Part shown: positions 23,064 to 31,498 of the stretch, one piece after another | Numbering within the stretch: position 1 is the first letter of the stretch | Layout: every line of letters starts with the position of its first letter | Assembly (NCBI GenBank): GCA_020444905.1 | Contig: JAGRHQ010000012.1 | Location: forward strand, 1 to 36,281 | DNA: 36,281 bases | Direction: 5' to 3' | Source of the DNA: Candidatus Competibacteraceae bacterium | Lineage (GTDB): Bacteria; Pseudomonadota; Gammaproteobacteria; Competibacterales; Competibacteraceae | Notes under the pieces: generated by a model | What the model saw: the letters and a program-made list of their open reading frames with translations, nothing else | What the model was told of the DNA's origin: nothing | The model's database searches: none | Program-made: the position numbers and the translations under genes

Positions 23064-24305
23064 TCAATACAAAATCCGGGTTCGCAGTGTGCCAGCGACT
23101 GCCTCCAGCCGTTTCCGCAATTGCTGGGTTTCCGCGCGTCCGTGGGCATCGATATCAATCACCACGTAACCGATCCGGGCGTTGGTTTGCAGGTATTGGC
23201 CAGCGATATTGATCTGCTCTTCGGAGAAAATGGCGTTGATTTGCGACAATACGCCCGGCTGGTTGCGATGAATATGCAACAGCCGATGTTTGCCGGGATG
23301 CTCAGGCAACGACACTTCCGGAAAATTGACCGCGCTCAGGGTCGAGCCATTATTGCTGTACTTGAGTAACTTGCCGGCCACTTCCAGGCCAATATTCTGC
23401 TGTGCTTCCTCGGTGCTGCCGCCGACGTGAGGAGTGAGCAGTACATTATCAAATACGCGCAATGGGGAAATAAACTCATCCTCGTTCGCTTTCGGCTCTA
23501 CTGGAAAAACATCAATGGCCGCGCCGGCCAACTGTTTTGACTCCAGCACCGCTGTCAATGCATCAACATCCACTACAGTTCCCCGCGCAGCGTTGATCAG
23601 GCAAGCGCCCGGCTTCATTCGCGCCAATTGCTCGGCCCCGATCATCCGGTAAGTCTGCGGTGTTTCCGGAACATGCAGGGTCACTACATCGGCGACTTCC
23701 AACACCCCTTCCAAAGACGGCAATGGCTGTGCGTTACCCAGAGCCAGCTTAGTCTCGATATCGTAAAACACCACGCGCATCCCAAGCGCCTCGGCCAACA
23801 ATCCGACCTGGGTGCCGATATGACCATAACCGACGATGCCCAGGCATTTGCCGCGCGCTTCGTGGGACCCGGTGGCGGTCTTGACCCAGCCGCCGCGATG
23901 CGCAGCCGCATTGCGCTGCGGAATACCGCGCAGCAACAATACAATTTCCGCCAGCACCAATTCCGCCACGCTGCGGGTGTTGGAAAAAGGCGCGTTGAAT
24001 ACCGGGATGCCGCGCTCCTGGGCCGCATCCAGGTCGACCTGGTTGGTCCCGATGCAAAAGCAGCCAACGCTAATCAAGCGTGGAGCTTGTTCAAAAACGC
24101 GCGCTGTCAGTGCGGTCGCCGAACGGATGCCAACAAAATAGGCGTCACTGACAGCCTCCAGCAATTGCGATTCAGGCAGTGATTTAGGCCGATAATCAAT
24201 GTTGGTATAACCATCCGCCTGGAACGCTTCCACGGCGCTGGGATGAAGACCTTCAAGCAATAGAATCTTGATCCGGTTTTTATCAAGTGAAGTCGTCTGA
24301 CTCAT
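23064..24305 (-). CDS. serA: D-3-phosphoglycerate dehydrogenase
   Basis: SerA oxidises 3-phosphoglycerate to 3-phosphohydroxypyruvate, the first step of serine synthesis. From ATG 24305 it has 413 residues, against 410 in E. coli. The frame is open to 24347, but the family start aligns with MSQTTSLDKNRIKILLLEG. Conserved parts are SVGCFCIGTNQVDLDAA, FNAPFSNTRSVAELV, the NAD-binding LGIVGYGHIGTQ, the catalytic arginine in NAARGTVVD, glutamate in DVFPVEP and histidine in LTPHVGGST. A C-terminal ACT domain (HIHRNQPGVLSQINAIF, then INIAGQYLQTNARIGYVVID) is the serine feedback site in E. coli-type enzymes. High similarity over the whole length makes this a confident call. Confidence 0.97.
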   Translation of the reverse strand: MSQTTSLDKNRIKILLLEGLHPSAVEAFQADGYTNIDYRPKSLPESQLLEAVSDAYFVGIRSATALTARVFEQAPRLISVGCFCIGTNQVDLDAAQERGIPVFNAPFSNTRSVAELVLAEIVLLLRGIPQRNAAAHRGGWVKTATGSHEARGKCLGIVGYGHIGTQVGLLAEALGMRVVFYDIETKLALGNAQPLPSLEGVLEVADVVTLHVPETPQTYRMIGAEQLARMKPGACLINAARGTVVDVDALTAVLESKQLAGAAIDVFPVEPKANEDEFISPLRVFDNVLLTPHVGGSTEEAQQNIGLEVAGKLLKYSNNGSTLSAVNFPEVSLPEHPGKHRLLHIHRNQPGVLSQINAIFSEEQINIAGQYLQTNARIGYVVIDIDAHGRAETQQLRKRLEAVAGTLRTRILY

Positions 24306-24506
24306 GGCTGCATGGAATTTTGCCGGTGGTGAATTAAAATGTAACATAGCCTCTCTGGCCTAGACTGGCAACTTTAGACCTTTTACTCTGGAACGCCAAC
24401 CACCCACCACCCATAGCTTGACAAGCGCTAACCCGGCAAGGTGAACCGATCCGCCGTTCCAGGTTCCAAATAACCCGTCCATCCCCGACACCGTCTACTC
24501 TGGAAT

Positions 24507-25682
24507 ATGCGCCTTGCACGTCTCGACAGCCTGAGCCACATCCCCGCCACCGAATGGAATGCGCTCGTCCCCGATCAGAATCCGTTTCTAAGTCACGAAT
24601 TCCTAAGCGCCCTGGAACAGCACGGTTGCGTGGGCGAACAGACTGGGTGGTTGCCCTGGCATATCACCGCCCGGGACGATAATGGATACTTGCTGGGCGC
24701 AGCGCCCCTGTATCTCAAATACAATTCCTATGGCGAATTCGTCTTCGACTGGGGCTGGGCGGAAGCCTACCGGCAACAAAGCCTGTCCTACTACCCTAAA
24801 CTGGTCGGGGCGATTCCCTATACTCCCGCCACTGGCCCCCGCCTTCTGTTGGCCCCGCGCCAACCGCAGCCGGACGTCACTGCGCGGACCATGGTCGAGT
24901 TCGTACTGGAGGAAAGCCGCCGCTATGGGCTATCCTCGATCCACTGGCTGTTTCCCACATTGACCGACTTGGAACCCATGCGGAAACAGGGCTTCCTGAC
25001 CCGGCTCGGCTGCCAGTTTCACTGGCGCAACCGGGGCTATCGGGATTTCCAGGATTTTCTCGATACGCTAACCGCCAAACGCCGCAAGAACATCAACCGT
25101 GAACGCCGCTTGGTGCGCGAGGCCGGACTAGAGGTGCGCATCCTGTCCGGACGCGAGGCTAACGATGCGCAATGGCGCACTCTCCATGCGTTTTATCGAT
25201 CAACTTTCCACCGACTCGGCGGCATCCCAACCTTTACTTTACCGTTCTTCCAGGACATCGCGACGACGCTAGGCGAGCGCATCATACTGGTGCTGGCTTT
25301 CGCTCATGGTCATGAAGTAGCCGGCGCCATCAGTTTTCGCAGCGCCGATACCCTGTATGGCCGTCACTGGGGTTGCCGGGCGGATTATGACAGTTTGCAC
25401 TTTGAAGCCTGCTACTATCAGGGACTGGAATATTGCATTGAACAAGGTTTACAACATTTTGAACCAGGCGCTCAGGGTGAGCATAAAATCCACCGGGGTT
25501 TTTTGCCGACGCTGACTCATTCAGCCCATTGGATCGCCCATCCGGGCTTTCGCCGGGCAATCGCCGATTTCCTGAAGCAGGAAACGCCGGCCCTGCGCGA
25601 CTATGCTCAACACGGGCTGCAACACTCGCCCTATCGTGATAAGGTAACGCCTGATGCCCCTGCCATGGCTGGATCCCCATGA
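24507..25682 (+). CDS. FemAB-like GNAT acyltransferase (DUF482/COG3146 family)
   Basis: This 391-residue protein matches the DUF482 (FemAB_like) family. It has NALVPDQNPFLSHEFLSALE (about residues 18-37) and then TGWLPWHITARDDNGYLLGA. Later come the stretch DFLDTLTAKRRKNINRERR and GRHWGCRADYDSLHFEACYY. Family members are predicted N-acyltransferases of the GNAT superfamily, and a peptidoglycan role has been proposed. The substrate is unproven. It is the first gene of a plus-strand operon, and its 3' end overlaps aat by 29 bases. The pairing with aat and bpt, both GNAT-type aminoacyl transferases, suggests translational coupling. It does not prove a shared pathway. Confidence 0.82.
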   Translation: MRLARLDSLSHIPATEWNALVPDQNPFLSHEFLSALEQHGCVGEQTGWLPWHITARDDNGYLLGAAPLYLKYNSYGEFVFDWGWAEAYRQQSLSYYPKLVGAIPYTPATGPRLLLAPRQPQPDVTARTMVEFVLEESRRYGLSSIHWLFPTLTDLEPMRKQGFLTRLGCQFHWRNRGYRDFQDFLDTLTAKRRKNINRERRLVREAGLEVRILSGREANDAQWRTLHAFYRSTFHRLGGIPTFTLPFFQDIATTLGERIILVLAFAHGHEVAGAISFRSADTLYGRHWGCRADYDSLHFEACYYQGLEYCIEQGLQHFEPGAQGEHKIHRGFLPTLTHSAHWIAHPGFRRAIADFLKQETPALRDYAQHGLQHSPYRDKVTPDAPAMAGSP

Positions 25683-26397
25683 TGACAACCAGCCTTTTCC
25701 CCATCCCGACCGCGCCCTGATCGAACCCGACGGTCTGCTGGCCGCCGGCGGCAACCTGAGTCCACGCCGCTTGCTGCGTGCTTACCGACACGGGATTTTT
25801 CCCTGGTACTCATCCGGTCAGCCAATTCTGTGGTGGTCGCCGAATCCACGTCTGGTGCTACTCCCGGAATGCCTGCAAATCTCGCGCAGCCTGCGCAAGA
25901 CCTTGCGGAATGGTCCACTCATCGTCACAGCCGACACAGCTTTTGAAGCGGTTATGACCGCCTGCGCTGCGCCGCGCGGACCTGGAGAGGGCACCTGGAT
26001 CACGCCGGAGATGCTGCGCGCCTACTGCCGATTGCACCGACTGGGTCACGCGCACTCCGTTGAAACCTGGATTCAGGGCGAACTGGTTGGCGGACTGTAC
26101 GGCGTGGCGGTAGGCCGAGTGTTCTATGGCGAATCCATGTTCAGCTGGGTCAGCAACGCCTCAAAGGTGGCGCTGGCGGCGCTGGCGCGTCAGCTCCATC
26201 GCTGGGAATTCGCGGTCATTGATTGCCAGGTGCGCACCGATCATTTGCTGCGCATGGGTGCGGCGGACATTCCCCGGGAACTGTTTTTGGAATTGCTGGA
26301 ACGCTTCTGCCCACTACCGGGGCAGGAAGGTCGCTGGGAACTGGATCCTGATCTATTCACTGATCTGCTGGCGACTCCTCGAGCGCACTCCTCATGA
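25654..26397 (+). CDS. aat: Leucyl/phenylalanyl-tRNA-protein transferase
   Basis: Aat moves Leu or Phe from aminoacyl-tRNA to proteins with N-terminal Lys or Arg, marking them for ClpS/ClpAP degradation. The 247-residue protein has the family opening WLDPHDDNQPFPHPDRALIEPDGLLAAGGNLSPRRLL (in pieces), AYRHGIFPWYS, ILWWSPNPRLVL, GEGTWITPEM, HSVETW and GVAVGRVFYGESMFS. The ATG lies within the end of the upstream gene, and the stop overlaps bpt as ATGA. Confidence 0.96.
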   Translation: MPLPWLDPHDDNQPFPHPDRALIEPDGLLAAGGNLSPRRLLRAYRHGIFPWYSSGQPILWWSPNPRLVLLPECLQISRSLRKTLRNGPLIVTADTAFEAVMTACAAPRGPGEGTWITPEMLRAYCRLHRLGHAHSVETWIQGELVGGLYGVAVGRVFYGESMFSWVSNASKVALAALARQLHRWEFAVIDCQVRTDHLLRMGAADIPRELFLELLERFCPLPGQEGRWELDPDLFTDLLATPRAHSS

Positions 26398-27119
26398 GCA
26401 ATCCTCGTGACTCGCTGTACGACCTGAGGATGTTTCTGACCACTGATTATTCGTGCAGTTATCTGCCCAACCGGCTAGCGCGCAATCTGGTCGCTGATCC
26501 AGCCGTCACAGACAGCCCACTTTACACCCAACTGGCGGCGCTCGGTTTCCGACGCAGTGGTGAACATGTTTATCGGCCACACTGTCGAGGATGCACGGCA
26601 TGTCGGTCGCTGCGCGTTCCTGTCGCGCGCTTTCAACCCAATCGCGCGCAACGCCGGGTCTGGATGCGCAATCAGGATTTGCAAGCCCGCGTGTTGGAAG
26701 CGGAATTCCAGGATGAACACTTTGCCTTGTTCGCCCGCTATATCCGGGTGCGCCACGCCGGAGGCGGCATGGATCCGGCCAGTCCCGGCAATTACTGGTC
26801 ATTCGTCGCCTCGCGCTGGTGCCCGACTTGGCTCTGTGAGTTCCGCTCTGACCGAAGGTTGCTGGCAGTGGCTGTGGTGGATCGATTGGATGATGGACTA
26901 TCGGCAGTTTACACGTTCTTCGATCCACAGGAAGAAGCGCGTGGACTGGGCACGTTCGCCGTCTTATGGCAAATCGCCGAAGCACAGCAATTGGGCCTGG
27001 ACTGGGTTTACTTGGGCTATTGGGTCGAACCGTGCGCCAAGATGGCCTACAAAGCGCGCTTCAACCCGCATGAGATTTTCATTGCCGAACGCTGGGGGTG
27101 GATACTACATGAGAGGTAG
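26394..27119 (+). CDS. bpt: Aspartate/glutamate leucyltransferase
   Basis: Bpt adds Leu from Leu-tRNA to proteins with N-terminal Asp or Glu, a bacterial N-end-rule step. The 241-residue protein has the N-terminal cysteine cluster HCRGCTACRSLRVPV, FQPNRAQRRVW, DDGLSAVYTFFDP and the C-terminal WVYLGYWVEPCAKMAYKARFNPHE, all family hallmarks. It overlaps aat by four bases, so the two N-degron transferases are made together. The start of the next gene lies inside its last codons. Confidence 0.95.
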   Translation: MSNPRDSLYDLRMFLTTDYSCSYLPNRLARNLVADPAVTDSPLYTQLAALGFRRSGEHVYRPHCRGCTACRSLRVPVARFQPNRAQRRVWMRNQDLQARVLEAEFQDEHFALFARYIRVRHAGGGMDPASPGNYWSFVASRWCPTWLCEFRSDRRLLAVAVVDRLDDGLSAVYTFFDPQEEARGLGTFAVLWQIAEAQQLGLDWVYLGYWVEPCAKMAYKARFNPHEIFIAERWGWILHER

Positions 27120-28686
27120 CGCCAACAGCCAGAATATGATCGACAGAATTAAGTGTCGCCTAGGCCATTTAAATTTAAAGTTCTTTATCTCTTTTATAAT
27201 TCTAACTTACTCAGTTATCCTTCTATTTATTCATTATATCAGCGGACATCCTGTTCAATCACACCTTTTTAATGCAGATGCTCTTTATCTACCCATTTTA
27301 TTTGAAAACATACTTAAAAATGATGGAAATATTAATGATTGGTATTTAACACCTGCACCTTATTTTTTTCCAGACTATATCGCATTTTTAATGATTTATT
27401 ATTTAGGTGAAAATTTCTATCAAAAAATTGCTATTTATTCATGTTTTCAAGTTATCCTTACATTTATAGCAATCTCATTTACTGCAAGAGAACTTGCTTG
27501 TAAAAATATTTTCTGCGCCGCTGCTTTGGCAACCGTCATACTTATTTACCTTTCTTTAAATACAGGAGAACCTTATATTTTAGTTCTCATTAGCGCACAT
27601 CACTACGGCGCGTTCCTAGTCGAAATAATTAGCTTGAATATAACAATAAGATACTTTCGCTGCAAAGACACTGAACAAAAAAGCAGGATGATTTTCTATT
27701 TATGCTGTCTGTCATTTATTACAACAGCTTCCGATAGTTTATTTTTGATACAGTTTTTAATTCCGCTATTTGCGTCAATTTTTATTTTTAATTTACTGAT
27801 CAAACAGAAGTTAAAAGAAAATATATACCTTTACATATTTCCCATTGTGTTTGGGATAGTCGGATTATTGTTATGCTCTCTCATTATCGAAAACCGGACG
27901 ATGTATCCAATTATGATTGGTACAGAGAAAATAATAAATAACTTCATTGAAGTATTTAAAATCATTAAAAATTTATTTATTAAATCACCAACTTTTTCTT
28001 TTTATTTTTCAGTTTTTTACTTATTTTGCTTCTTATATATATTTACCCCACTCAGAAAAGGACTATCGTTTGGTTTCCCTAAAGAGATATTTTATGTAAA
28101 AATTTTTTTATTATCTTCTGCTGGAATAACGCTATCTACAGTTTTACTCACTACCAACCTTCCGGTCACTGCTAGATACTTTATCCCGGCTTTTTCTTGG
28201 CCAGTTATTATTGGAGTTGTAATAAGCACCTATATTATAAAAAATAAATTCTTCTACCTTGGAAGCGCCGTTTCCATCGTTATCATCACGCTGCTTAGCT
28301 TTAATGCTCTTGATTTAATAAAAAATAACGGAATTAGTAAAAACCACTACCCACATGAAATATCATGTATTGATACCTATTTATTTCAAGAACAGCTAAA
28401 CAACGGTATTGCCCAATATTGGGATGCAAAATACATACAAGCTTTTAGCAAAGCTAACATCACATTAGCCCAACACTTTGGCAACCTTGAAGAACATAGA
28501 TGGATCACCTCAAAAAACTTTTTCAGGCTAACTTATGACTTTGCTATTATTTCAAAAAATGCTGATCCTACTTACAGGATATCAGCAGAGGGATTAATTA
28601 AAATTAATGGCCCGCCAAAAAAAACAATTAATTGCGGTAATAAACAGTTATTGATATATGGAAAAGACCAGATGAAAGTGCAATAG
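27109..28686 (+). CDS. AT-rich multi-pass membrane protein, possibly GT-C type
   Basis: I cannot name this 525-residue protein. It has about 10 or more hydrophobic helices, starting with FFISFIILTYSVILLFIHYI near residues 24-43. A first loop contains FNADALYLPILFENIL, an acidic motif after the first helix that recalls the catalytic loop of GT-C glycosyltransferases. The last 120 residues are soluble and probably external. The gene is strikingly AT-rich, with many AAA, TTT, ATA and AAT codons, unlike all its neighbours, so it was probably acquired recently. The ATG at 27109 lies within the end of bpt and follows GGGGGTGG. The frame is open farther upstream, but there it only shadows bpt. No mobile element flanks it. 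The GT-C idea is a guess from topology. Confidence 0.65.
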   Translation: MRGSANSQNMIDRIKCRLGHLNLKFFISFIILTYSVILLFIHYISGHPVQSHLFNADALYLPILFENILKNDGNINDWYLTPAPYFFPDYIAFLMIYYLGENFYQKIAIYSCFQVILTFIAISFTARELACKNIFCAAALATVILIYLSLNTGEPYILVLISAHHYGAFLVEIISLNITIRYFRCKDTEQKSRMIFYLCCLSFITTASDSLFLIQFLIPLFASIFIFNLLIKQKLKENIYLYIFPIVFGIVGLLLCSLIIENRTMYPIMIGTEKIINNFIEVFKIIKNLFIKSPTFSFYFSVFYLFCFLYIFTPLRKGLSFGFPKEIFYVKIFLLSSAGITLSTVLLTTNLPVTARYFIPAFSWPVIIGVVISTYIIKNKFFYLGSAVSIVIITLLSFNALDLIKNNGISKNHYPHEISCIDTYLFQEQLNNGIAQYWDAKYIQAFSKANITLAQHFGNLEEHRWITSKNFFRLTYDFAIISKNADPTYRISAEGLIKINGPPKKTINCGNKQLLIYGKDQMKVQ

Positions 28687-28700
28687 GCGACAGATGATTT

Positions 28701-30071
28701 TCAAATGTCACCCATGACCTCATTCAACCGACTCACGCCGCACACTTCCAGCCCATCAATCCGTTTACCGCCACGGCGCGGCGCATTTGCTTTGGGCACA
28801 ATCGCCTGTTTGAAACCATGCTTGGCCGCTTCCCGCAAGCGTTCTTCACCATTAGGCACCGGGCGAATTTCGCCCGCCAGTCCGACTTCACCGAAAACCA
28901 CCAGATCGGTTGGCAACGGCCGGTCGCGAAAACTGGACAACGCCGCCAGCAATACGGCCAAGTCCGCCGCCGTCTCATTGATTCGCACGCCGCCGACAGC
29001 ATTGACGTAGACATCCTGATCGTACATCGCCACGCCGCCGTGTCGATGCAATACGGCCAGCAACATCGCCAGGCGGTTCTGCTCCAGCCCCAGCGTCACC
29101 CGGCGCGGATGGCTACCGTGACACTCATCCACCAGCGCCTGAATTTCGACCAACAAAGGCCGAGTGCCTTCGCGGGTCACCATAATCACGCTGCCAGCGA
29201 CCGGCGTGTCATGGCGGGAGAGAAAGATCGCCGAAGGATTACTGACCTCTTTGAGTCCATCCTCGGTCATGGCGAATACGCCCAGTTCGTTGACCGGGCC
29301 GTAGCGGTTTTTCACCGCTCGCAGCACTCTTAACCGACCGCTGGGATCGCCCTCGAAATACAGCACGGTGTCGACCATGTGCTCCAGCACCCGGGGACCA
29401 GCAATTGCGCCTTCCTTGGTGACATGGCCGACCAGAAACAGGGCGGTGCCGGTGGCCTTGGCGAAACGCACCAGTTGCGCCGCACTCTCGCGCACTTGCG
29501 CCACCGAACCTGGCGCAGATTGCAAGCGCTCGGTATAGACGGTCTGAATCGAGTCAATGACCATGACCCGGGGTTGTTCGATCTCAGCGGTCGCCAGAAT
29601 GCGTTCGACGTTAATTTCCGGCAATAGACGCAAGCGGTCGCGGGACAATTGCAGGCGCTGGGCGCGCAGACTGATCTGTTGAGGGGATTCCTCGCCGCTG
29701 ACGTAGAGGGTTCGATCGCGTTCAGCCAACACGGCCTGAACCTGCAACAGCAAGGTGGATTTGCCAATGCCGGGATCGCCGCCAATTAGCGTTACCGAAC
29801 CCTGCACCAGTCCGCCGCCCAGCACCCGGTCCAGTTCGCCATTGCCGCAGGACTGGCGGATTTCCGCCGTTGCGTCCACCTCAGCCAAATTACGGACTTC
29901 CCCCGCTGTTGCGCCGGCGTAACCAACCGGCTTCATGCCAGCCTTGGTCGGCGGCGCGGCCACGGTCTCCTGGAGGGTGTTCCAGGCCCCGCAATCGCCA
30001 CATTGACCGGACCATTTGCTGGCTTGCGCGCCACATTCGGCGCAAACATAGATCGTGCGGGCTTTACTCAA
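28701..30071 (-). CDS. radA: DNA repair protein RadA
   Basis: RadA is a RecA-like ATPase that drives branch migration in recombination intermediates. I place the start at TTG 30071, preceded by AAGGA eight bases upstream, because the resulting SKARTIYVCAECG matches the family N-terminus. An ATG at 30110 would add 13 residues. The 456-residue protein has a C4 zinc finger (CAECG...CGDCG), Walker A GGDPGIGKST, VMVIDSIQTVY as Walker B, the RadA motif KNRYGPVNELGVF and a C-terminal Lon-like domain (GEVGLAGEIRPV). It converges with the AT-rich membrane gene, leaving only 14 bases between the stops and no visible terminator. Confidence 0.95.
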   Translation of the reverse strand: MSKARTIYVCAECGAQASKWSGQCGDCGAWNTLQETVAAPPTKAGMKPVGYAGATAGEVRNLAEVDATAEIRQSCGNGELDRVLGGGLVQGSVTLIGGDPGIGKSTLLLQVQAVLAERDRTLYVSGEESPQQISLRAQRLQLSRDRLRLLPEINVERILATAEIEQPRVMVIDSIQTVYTERLQSAPGSVAQVRESAAQLVRFAKATGTALFLVGHVTKEGAIAGPRVLEHMVDTVLYFEGDPSGRLRVLRAVKNRYGPVNELGVFAMTEDGLKEVSNPSAIFLSRHDTPVAGSVIMVTREGTRPLLVEIQALVDECHGSHPRRVTLGLEQNRLAMLLAVLHRHGGVAMYDQDVYVNAVGGVRINETAADLAVLLAALSSFRDRPLPTDLVVFGEVGLAGEIRPVPNGEERLREAAKHGFKQAIVPKANAPRRGGKRIDGLEVCGVSRLNEVMGDI

Positions 30072-30193
30072 TGCTCTGATCCTTGAAACGCGGTAGCGGG
30101 CGGCGATCATCGAGCCAGCATTCGGATTGATTAGGGTTCATAAGGCAAAGGTTAAAACAGTTCTGTTGTGTTTTTCCATGCCTATTTCCGGGA

Positions 30194-30229
30194 ACACAAA
30201 TCAAAACGGCGACCCGCAGGCCGCCGTTT
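30194..30229 (-). terminator. Rho-independent terminator after the PEP-CTERM gene
   Basis: AAACGGCG (30204-30211) pairs with CGCCGTTT (30222-30229). On the minus strand the stem ends in TTTTGATTTGTG. It lies 25 bases after the stop of the PEP-CTERM gene. Confidence 0.75.
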
Positions 30230-30253
30230 CTACTGCTTCAACCACGCTGACGA

Positions 30254-30940
30254 TCAAGCCCGCTTGCGTCGCCGGGTGAAGCCCAGACCGGCTAGGCCGA
30301 TGCCGAGCAGGGCGAGGGAGGCGGGTTCGGGGACACTGGTGGTTTGGTCATCTGTTGTTAAACGAAAGTTATCGAAGGTCCAAGCGCCACCGTTCGTATT
30401 GAGGGGAACGGCTGCTAACCTGATGCCTAAAGATGAAAGATTATCAGTGATCGCTTGGCTATAGAGGCCAGTGACATTGAAACTCAGTGTATTACCGACA
30501 ACCAAGCCGGCTGTGGAAAAACTTGTAACAATGCCACGACTTGACGCATTAAAATCGGCAATATTCTCCAGATTGTTGCCTGTGTAGGCGTCGATCTGGA
30601 TGGTGCCATCAAACGGGAAATCATTCGTACCCGTGAATAGCCCCCCAGCCTTGAAAACCTCAAAACTCACAAAAGCATCTGAAACGGCTCCCAAACCTGT
30701 CAAGTCATACTCAGAGAGCCCTCTGACTTCTTCGCACGAAAAGCGACCGACTTCGGCTTTGCCTGCCGGGTTTCCATACACTCCGCCAGTGTTGGAGTGA
30801 AAATGGCTTCCTATACCACCGCAATTATCAGCCACCGCATAAGTAAATCCGTTAGTGATGAGTGCAGCAGTTGATGAGCCGGCAAATCCTACTGCAAACA
30901 GGACAACTGTACTCAATAAAAGGTTTTTATGCTTAAACAT
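30254..30940 (-). CDS. PEP-CTERM sorting domain exported protein
   Basis: This 228-residue protein has a Sec signal peptide (MFKHKNLLLSTVVLFAVGF, cleavage likely near residue 26 after SSTA). It ends in a textbook PEP-CTERM signal: VPEP, a hydrophobic helix (ASLALLGIGLAGLGF) and a basic end TRRRKRA. The mature part is rich in G, S, T, N and F and is probably an all-beta exoprotein. PEP-CTERM proteins are cut and anchored or released by exosortase (EpsH/XrtA) in species that make an extracellular polysaccharide matrix, and are often linked to flocs. No exosortase gene is in the window. The ATG follows AGGGGA. Its promoter appears to be sigma-54 dependent, as described separately. Confidence 0.92.
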   Translation of the reverse strand: MFKHKNLLLSTVVLFAVGFAGSSTAALITNGFTYAVADNCGGIGSHFHSNTGGVYGNPAGKAEVGRFSCEEVRGLSEYDLTGLGAVSDAFVSFEVFKAGGLFTGTNDFPFDGTIQIDAYTGNNLENIADFNASSRGIVTSFSTAGLVVGNTLSFNVTGLYSQAITDNLSSLGIRLAAVPLNTNGGAWTFDNFRLTTDDQTTSVPEPASLALLGIGLAGLGFTRRRKRA

Positions 30941-31048
30941 CTCAATTTCCCCTTGAAAAGAAGTGAAGTGGATTCCACCAGACGCTTCGGCGACCGTGCC
31001 GAGTTCTTAGTCGTTGGTCATAGACACGCCTGATTTCAGGGGAAATTT

Positions 31049-31066
31049 ATGCAAAAAAAAAACCAA
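31049..31066 (-). promoter_or_regulatory. Sigma-54 (-24/-12) promoter of the PEP-CTERM gene
   Basis: On the minus strand this reads TTGGTTTTTTTTTTGCAT. The GG and GC elements are separated by exactly ten bases, as RpoN requires, and both the TTGG and TTGCA flanks fit the consensus. Transcription would start near 31040, giving a leader of about 100 bases. The T-run lowers the information content, so the call is moderate. Confidence 0.6.
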
Positions 31067-31117
31067 CTTCGCATGTTATTAAATAATATATAAATTTAAT
31101 TACTACAAAATGACTGA

Positions 31118-31135
31118 CTGTAAAAAATCCTGACA
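31118..31135. repeat. Degenerate copy of the 18-base box near the sigma-54 promoter
   Basis: CTGTAAAAAATCCTGACA matches the exact 18-base repeat found farther upstream at 14 of 18 positions, including both ends CTGTAAAA and GACA. It lies about 55 bases upstream of the -24 element, a plausible place for an enhancer-binding protein. Confidence 0.5.
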
Positions 31136-31362
31136 ACCAGAGTTGCCGAGCGCAATAGTCAGAAGTTTTCGGCTATAACTTGCAAAAAACACCAAAAGTT
31201 GCACCTTATGATCATCAATCGTCATTTACTAGACTAATTTTCACCGTTAACCAGAAATCTTCTGTGTCCTGTTTATGCCTAATAAATTCCGTCAAACCAG
31301 CAAATTTGTAACATATTAGTTAATAAACCAAGTGTATCAGTAAGAAATTAAACGAAACGCCA

Positions 31363-31380
31363 CTGTAAAATTTTCCGACA
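31363..31380. repeat. 18-base direct repeat, copy 1
   Basis: CTGTAAAATTTTCCGACA, identical to the copy at 31437-31454. The complement TGTCGGAAAATTTTACAG has TGT/ACA ends around an AAAATTTT centre, a typical shape for a dimeric regulator site. Confidence 0.7.
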
Positions 31381-31436
31381 GCCCTTTTACTCCAAACGCC
31401 TTCTTCCGCTTAAATCCGTGATCAGGCCCAAAAGCG

Positions 31437-31454
31437 CTGTAAAATTTTCCGACA
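31437..31454. repeat. 18-base direct repeat, copy 2 (45 bases before higB)
   Basis: CTGTAAAATTTTCCGACA, an exact copy of 31363-31380 placed 74 bases away in the same orientation. It may serve the PEP-CTERM gene as a distant enhancer, or higBA as an operator. Confidence 0.7.
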
Positions 31455-31498
31455 ATGCAGCTTGCGCTTATCCCAAAATGGGACTATCGTTCAGTCTC

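Larger units (their letters stand above)
30941..31498. other. Regulatory intergenic region between the PEP-CTERM gene and higBA
   Basis: This 558-base AT-rich stretch has no credible gene. It holds a sigma-54 type promoter facing left, three copies of an 18-base box (one degenerate), and a CCTGA-TT-TCAGG palindrome at 31029-31040 in the leader of the PEP-CTERM gene. The higBA promoter must lie in its right part, but no clear -35/-10 pair was found there. Confidence 0.7.

Noticed and set aside
26557..27108. Long open frame upstream of the AT-rich membrane gene
   Set aside because: It is a +1 shadow of bpt, which is clearly coding in another frame. The membrane protein begins at 27109.
30140..30175. 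AACAG-TT-CTGTT palindrome upstream of radA, considered as a LexA box
   Set aside because: The half-sites are in the reverse order of the LexA CTGT...ACAG consensus, and the spacing is wrong.
31180..31195. A second GG...GC element on the minus strand upstream of the PEP-CTERM gene
   Set aside because: The spacing between GG and GC is eight bases, not the ten needed for sigma-54.
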